Assembly: GCA_023386515.1 (NCBI GenBank)
Contig: JAEWJQ010000104.1
Location: 1 to 11,548, forward strand
Source: Pseudomonadota bacterium
GTDB lineage: Bacteria > Pseudomonadota > Alphaproteobacteria > Sphingomonadales > Sphingomonadaceae
Length of the DNA: 11,548 bases
Direction of reading: 5' to 3'
Shown here: one piece after another, positions 8,701 through 11,548 of the stretch
Layout: each line of letters begins with the position of its first letter
Position numbering within the stretch: position 1 is the first letter of the stretch
Translations under genes and position numbers: made by a program
The notes under the pieces: generated by a model
The model's database searches: none
What the model was told of the DNA's origin: nothing
The model's input: the letters and a program-made list of their open reading frames with translations, nothing else

Positions 8701-8850
8701 CACGCTGCCCGTCACCGCGCCCGAGGTGTAATCCTGAGCAGCGGCAGGTGCGCATGGTACGACGAGAGCCGTTCCTACAGCCGCGCACGATAGCAAACCG
8801 AGCGCAGTGCTGCGCGAGAGCAGCCGGCGGAATTCTTTCTGGTAGATCAT
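5746..8850 (-). CDS. Oar-type TonB-dependent receptor with carboxypeptidase-regulatory-like domain
   Basis: 1034-residue outer-membrane receptor. Residues 1-38 are a long signal peptide (cleavage near APAAA-QD). Residues about 41-125 form a carboxypeptidase-regulatory-like beta-sandwich (GAVTGSVVNSDNKPVAGAVV, LPPGQYDVIVKADGY). The TonB-box-like DIVVTG is at 132-137. The plug follows (GLNVNVPDLLARTPIGRSV, YYINGLNITNPDTYVG, YPAEFGRATGGVINATTKSG). The remainder is a beta-barrel ending FRFGFDWAF. The frame is open to 8919, but ATG 8850 is chosen because a GAGGGG ribosome site lies 4-5 bases before it and the signal peptide starts there. Oar-like receptors are linked to uptake or export of peptides or large substrates; the cargo here is unknown. 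It is transcribed alone, with its own terminator, and has same-strand IS6 remnants on both sides. Confidence 0.94.
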   Translation of the reverse strand: MIYQKEFRRLLSRSTALGLLSCAAVGTALVVPCAPAAAQDYTSGAVTGSVVNSDNKPVAGAVVTLRSTAQNQTRTLTSGSNGSFSAVGLPPGQYDVIVKADGYRDTTGTITIAAAQESRLTFTVVSTSASSDIVVTGQRVRQDFTKTTTGLNVNVPDLLARTPIGRSVTAVALLAPGAVLGASGFGNVPSLGGSSVAENAYYINGLNITNPDTYVGSTRVPFDFYNTIDVQTGGYPAEFGRATGGVINATTKSGSNTPFMAIHGNFQPAIQSPYSNTGLPSKPDNVGRFGKDYDDSLTIEAGGALIKDHVFFYGLVQPRSQITERAYNTAGYYERDKSTTPFYGGKADAFITPTQHLEFTFFDTTNNTSISRYAFTSNTNFTGGTIGALSGTSIQRTGGFNWVGRYTGNITDFFTISGAYGINKDSNDSGPADATSYYVEDRRTATVNGVSSVISSQKFQTSAIDDTQRKFYRIDGDLRFSLIGRHHVRFGMDNEDLSMTKIDKINGTVPLSYSYRDRGVVVTYERLGGQVSARDRAFYLQDSWDAATGLTINLGVRDDEFNQVNLSGQKYLDFKGNIAARAGFSYVPNGDSNFSFKGSYGRYFIPPAMNLGFRGRDLYFQEYFNYPTGITAATFPTDPKTGLPLINLGGARTDVSGFGTACPTDISAAPGSPVNGTNTCAVYGSGLQDPAYAKIAPNAKATYEDEAVLGVRFRASHLLSFGLTGTYRALARVSEDTDFGPQISAALGCGTAAQTGTATQCNRYLLGNTYYIWNPGSSSITLVDWTDPTKRVTLTGLTFPKPKRTYEAVVFDFSRADDGVWNLAGSVTISRSKGNYEGTVASDVGKGVQADAGSGIAYDYPGLAQYTYGLLPNDRAVVAKLFGGYHVTNNFLVGTNLLVQSPMHGSCEGYNPSDPYATGYGSLSFYCGTGPLNADGNYTTSAPSPRGTGWKTDWLAQVDLSVRYTLPQSLGLGKGLTLRADVFNVFDSQAVTNRNPEHENDSDGSTYFTPNPAYRTPNAYQVPRYFRFGFDWAF

Positions 8851-9157
8851 GGACCCCTCACATTTGACGGGCCACGGCTTGGCCGCATCCCCGCATAAGA
8901 TTCGTTCTTCGCACGACAACCCGGCGATAGAACCTAATGCAAAGAGGATGGATTTCCGACGGCTTGTAAAGAGGTATATTGTGTGAGCTTACTTAGGTTT
9001 GATCGCTGTGACAAAACTATCGCAGTTTCACTACTATTATTACACATGCCTGATGAAATTATGACAGCCGCTTCATCTCTGTGTGCTTCATGAAATTGAA
9101 ATGAATTTTCGGATGTTCCCGACCCATAACCCATGGGTGCAAGGAAGCATCGTGTAA
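8851..9157. other. Intergenic region upstream of the Oar-type receptor
   Basis: No gene is supported here. The stretch from about 8930 to 9130 is visibly richer in A and T than its surroundings, as expected for a promoter region reading leftward into the receptor. On the minus strand TTGTCA (9014-9009) followed after 17 bases by TAAGCT (8991-8986) is a weak promoter-like pair. No convincing operator or riboswitch was found. Confidence 0.4.
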
Positions 9158-9744
9158 GGCGCTGTCAGTCTGACGCGAATTGCCTTCCGCAGGATGCACA
9201 TCGGTGTTTGATGCTCGTGGCCTAGCTCGCAACGACCTGCCACTCTGCCAGCGTGGCGGGACGCCGTTTGCGCCCGGTCCGTCGATCGATGAAGGGACCA
9301 TCGAAGCCGAAGTGGCTGGCAATGTTGGAGTGCACGAAGGCGGACTTCTATAGGCTCGTCATCTGTCGGAACCGCGACCTAGCCCGCTTTCGTCGTCAGC
9401 ACGGCAGGTGCCTGTTCCATCTCGTCGGGATGCCAGCCTCAATGGCGAAGGCCCCTTATGCGGCTGATCTGCTGACGGCGGATGTCACCAGCAAACAACG
9501 GACCGAACCTGTTTCGCCAAAAACCGCACCGTCTCGTGGCAGATGTCGATCCCACATTTGAAGAAAAAGGTTGTCGACGTTTCCTAACGACAGAGGGGAC
9601 AGGACGTACACTAGCACCACCCAGCGGGATCACCGCCGGTGACGAGTTGAAGAAGCGCAACGGAGAGGCTGGCTTGCGGGTCGGGGCATCGAAGCCCCCT
9701 ACTCCACCCCGCTTACCACCCGGCGCATGAGGTCTGACGGACCC
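9158..9744 (-). mobile_element. IS6-family insertion sequence remnant C
   Basis: The boundaries are set by imperfect inverted ends: GGCGCTGTCAGTC (9158-9170) and, on the other strand, GGGTCCGTCAGACC (9744-9731). Both share a GTCAGnC core. Between them lies a decayed IS6-family transposase gene on the minus strand. The flanking 8 bases (TCGTGTAA and AATAACAG) do not form the 8-base target duplication typical of the family, so the copy is old or rearranged. At about 587 bases it is shorter than a usual IS6-family element (about 750-850), in line with an internal deletion. Confidence 0.65.
9222..9690 (-). pseudogene. IS6-family transposase pseudogene
   Basis: Minus-strand pieces in three frames together rebuild an IS6-family DDE transposase. 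They are RFFNSSPAVIPL (9657-9622), VVLVYVLSPLSLGNVDNLF, GIDICHETVRF (9553-9521), FWRNRFGPLFAGDIRR, then RH-stop-GWHPDEM (around 9444-9418). The last matches the WHLDEM block holding the first catalytic Asp. Sequence then jumps to RRKRARSRFRQMTSL-stop and KSAFVHSNIASHF (C-terminal region), ending LAEWQVVAS and a TAG at 9224-9222. The damage is at least two frameshifts, two stops and an internal deletion of roughly 100 residues that removes the second Asp and the Glu of the DDE triad. It cannot be active. Its start codon is not identifiable. Confidence 0.8.
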
Positions 9745-9839
9745 AATAACAGAGTGCTGGGAACATCATGAGAAGTGACAGTCAGCGCGGCAATCGAGCG
9801 CCATAACATCGGCGACTTCGAAGCTCGTGCAGTATCGGC

Positions 9840-9867
9840 TTGGCCTAAATAGCGTGATCTCGATAAG
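9840..9867 (+). promoter_or_regulatory. Candidate promoter of the halogenase gene
   Basis: TTGGCC (9840-9845) and GATAAG (9862-9867) are 16 bases apart and match the -35 and -10 consensus at 4 of 6 positions each. Transcription would start near 9874, giving a leader of about 34 bases. It lies in the 163-base gap between the IS6 remnant and the halogenase gene, which shows no other gene. Confidence 0.35.
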
Positions 9868-9907
9868 GAGTTAGCTCCGGGCGTAGACGCAATTCGCAGG
9901 AAATTCG

Positions 9908-11422
9908 ATGTTCGATGAACCAATCCGCTCGCTGCTTATCGTCGGGGGTGGAACCGCGGGTTGGATGACCGCAGCCGCGCTCATCCATGCCATGCCCCGC
10001 GGCTGCAGGATCACGCTCATCGAGTCCGACGACATCGGCACGGTCGGGGTTGGCGAGGCGACTATTCCGCCGATCCGATTGTTCAATGAAACGCTAGGCA
10101 TAGCCGAGAGCGACTTCCTCAGGTCGACGAAGGGTAGCTTCAAGCTTGGGATCGAATTTGTCGGCTGGGGCCGCACAAGCCATCGCTACTTCCACCCCTT
10201 CGGAACATTCGGCAAACCGTTCGATCTGATCAACGTGCATCAGCACTGGCTGGCGGCACGCGCCGCGGGTAGCGCCGTGCCGCTTGACGATCTGGCCATG
10301 GCCTGGGGTGCCGCGCGACACGGGCGCTTTGCCGCCCCCGTCGCCGATCCGCGCAGCGTTGCCTCCACCTTCGACTATGCCTATCATTTCGATGCCGGAC
10401 TTTATGCACGCTACCTACGGGCCTATGCGGAGGCCCGGGGCGTGGTGCGGGTCGAAGGACAGGTGGTCCAGGTCGACCGTGATGCGCTGGGCGGCGACGT
10501 CACGGCGGTGCAGCTCGCCGACGGGCGACGGCTAGCGGCCGAGTTCTTCGTGGACTGTTCGGGGTTTCGTGGCCTTCTGATCGAAGGCGCGCTGGCGACC
10601 GGATACGAGTCATGGACGCATTGGCTGCCCTGCGATCGCGCCGTGGCAATGCCTTGTGAGACGGGGGGCGACGGATTGACGCCCTTTACCCGCTCGACCG
10701 CCCGGGCGGCGGGATGGCAGTGGCGTATCCCGCTGCAGCACCGCACCGGTAATGGCTATGTCTACAGCAGCGCCCATATGTCCGATGACGAAGCGACGGC
10801 GACGCTTGCCGCCAATCTGGACGGGCCTGCGCTCGGCGATGCGCGCCTGTTGCGCTTCACCACAGGGCGGAGGCGGCGTTTCTGGAACCGGAACGTCGTC
10901 GCGATCGGCTTGGCGGGCGGATTTATGGAACCGCTCGAATCCACGTCGATCCATCTGATCCAGTCGGGCATCGCCAAGCTGCTCGCCTATCTGCCGACGC
11001 GGACACCCGACCCCCTCGCGATAGAAGAATATAATCGCGTCGCCATCACCGAATTCGAACGCATCCGCGACTTCCTCATCCTGCATTACAAGCTCAATGC
11101 CGGCCGGGACGAGCCGCTGTGGCGAGACTGCACCGCCATGCCGATTCCCGATTCGCTCGCGACCAAGATCGAACATTTCCGCAGTCGCGGCCGGCTGGTG
11201 CAGCGCGAGAATGACCTGTTCGGCGCGGCAAGTTGGCTGGCGGTCCACGTCGGTCAAGGCAATCTGCCGTTAGCGACCGACCCGTTGCTCGCCTATGCTG
11301 CCGATCCCGGCGCCAGTCGCGTCTTCGTCGATCGCCTGGCTCAGGCCATAGCGGCGATGGCGCAATCTATGCCCGGCCATGCCGCCTGGCTCGCCCGTAT
11401 CGGCGCAACAGTCGAGGGTTAA
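9908..11422 (+). CDS. Flavin-dependent (tryptophan-halogenase-family) halogenase
   Basis: 504 residues, the usual length for the family. The N-terminal FAD-binding motif GGGTAGW is at 13-19, followed by GVGEATIPP (47-55). The catalytic lysine that forms or guides hypohalous acid is K79 in GSFKLGIEFVGW, the same number as in PrnA. The WxWxIP signature is WQWRIP (270-275). The conserved EPLESTSIHLIQSGI block (341-355) supplies the catalytic Glu (E344). Such enzymes use reduced FAD, oxygen and chloride or bromide to halogenate aromatic substrates, classically tryptophan or indoles. The start is ATG 9908 with AGGA about 8 bases upstream and homology beginning at residue 5. No flavin reductase or biosynthetic genes are visible. 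Family members in sphingomonads, Caulobacter and xanthomonads often sit beside TonB receptors; the natural substrate is unknown. Confidence 0.93.
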   Translation: MFDEPIRSLLIVGGGTAGWMTAAALIHAMPRGCRITLIESDDIGTVGVGEATIPPIRLFNETLGIAESDFLRSTKGSFKLGIEFVGWGRTSHRYFHPFGTFGKPFDLINVHQHWLAARAAGSAVPLDDLAMAWGAARHGRFAAPVADPRSVASTFDYAYHFDAGLYARYLRAYAEARGVVRVEGQVVQVDRDALGGDVTAVQLADGRRLAAEFFVDCSGFRGLLIEGALATGYESWTHWLPCDRAVAMPCETGGDGLTPFTRSTARAAGWQWRIPLQHRTGNGYVYSSAHMSDDEATATLAANLDGPALGDARLLRFTTGRRRRFWNRNVVAIGLAGGFMEPLESTSIHLIQSGIAKLLAYLPTRTPDPLAIEEYNRVAITEFERIRDFLILHYKLNAGRDEPLWRDCTAMPIPDSLATKIEHFRSRGRLVQRENDLFGAASWLAVHVGQGNLPLATDPLLAYAADPGASRVFVDRLAQAIAAMAQSMPGHAAWLARIGATVEG

Positions 11423-11467
11423 GCCCGGTCCATTTGGATGAGCCTCGAACAGGCCGATGCAATCCTT

Positions 11468-11498
11468 TGCAAAAATGATTGCAATCGATTGTTTTGCA
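11468..11498. promoter_or_regulatory. Candidate LacI-family operator upstream of a gene beyond the window
   Basis: CAATCGATTG (11482-11491) is a perfect palindrome with the central CG typical of LacI-family operators. In the TGNAANCGNTTNCA scheme only the last two bases differ (TGCAATCGATTGTT, 11480-11493). It is flanked by TGCAAAA (11468-11474) and TTTTGCA (11492-11498), an exact 7-base inverted pair not centred on the same point. The window then ends in GGGAGGGCGATCAGGAGA, a good Shine-Dalgarno context, so a plus-strand gene probably starts a few bases past 11548. Confidence 0.45.
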
Positions 11499-11548
11499 GC
11501 TTAACGGGGATCAAACGCCTCCTCGAACTAGGGAGGGCGATCAGGAGA

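Noticed and set aside
6700..8793. A 697-codon open frame on the plus strand opposite the Oar-type receptor.
   Set aside because: It is antisense to a clearly conserved receptor, its translation is a low-complexity Arg/Val/Ala/Asp mix with no family resemblance, and no ribosome site is evident. Long antisense frames are common in high-GC codon patterns.
8851..8919. Upstream extension of the Oar-type receptor start to 8919.
   Set aside because: It would bury the signal peptide behind 23 polar residues, and the strong GAGGGG site favours ATG 8850.
9699..9923. A 74-codon minus-strand frame across the end of the IS remnant.
   Set aside because: It spans the IS end and the promoter and start of the halogenase gene, with no ribosome site or family similarity.

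Overview
The window is high-GC DNA from an alphaproteobacterium, most likely a sphingomonad or a close relative such as Caulobacter. The evidence is two very large TonB-dependent receptors with the DIVVTG-type TonB box usual in that group, a twin-arginine-type exported glycoside hydrolase, and a tryptophan-halogenase-family flavoenzyme beside a receptor. No rRNA, tRNA or CRISPR array is visible.

Region 1 (1-4869) looks like a pectin/galacturonan utilisation locus. A TonB-dependent receptor (943-3957, minus) is followed 73 bases later by a GH28 polygalacturonase-family enzyme that runs off the window's left edge (1-869, minus). A GntR-family regulator of the FadR subfamily (4117-4869, plus) is transcribed divergently. 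The 159-base gap holds a 17-base palindrome resembling operators of PdhR/UxuR/ExuR-type regulators. It overlaps the best candidate -10 element of the receptor promoter. The simplest model is that the regulator represses the receptor and hydrolase until a uronate-type ligand is present.

Region 2 (4870-5745) has no intact gene. It is an insertion graveyard: two internally deleted, same-orientation remnants of an IS6-family element flank a broken dps-like (ferritin-like) gene fragment, all on the minus strand. A clear intrinsic terminator (5664-5695) then ends the next gene.

Region 3 (5746-8850, minus) is a second receptor of the Oar type, with an N-terminal carboxypeptidase-regulatory-like domain. 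Upstream of it lie a relatively AT-rich intergenic stretch and a third, better preserved but dead IS6-family copy (9158-9744).

Region 4 (9908-11422, plus) is a complete flavin-dependent halogenase gene with its FAD motif, catalytic Lys79 and WxWxIP motif intact. The last 126 bases hold a candidate LacI-type operator and end in a Shine-Dalgarno-like sequence, so another plus-strand gene probably begins just past the window.

Taken together, region 1 is a nutrient-uptake operon with a local regulator. Regions 3 and 4 are the edge of a second receptor/halogenase locus with unknown substrate, rearranged by a now-extinct IS6-family element.
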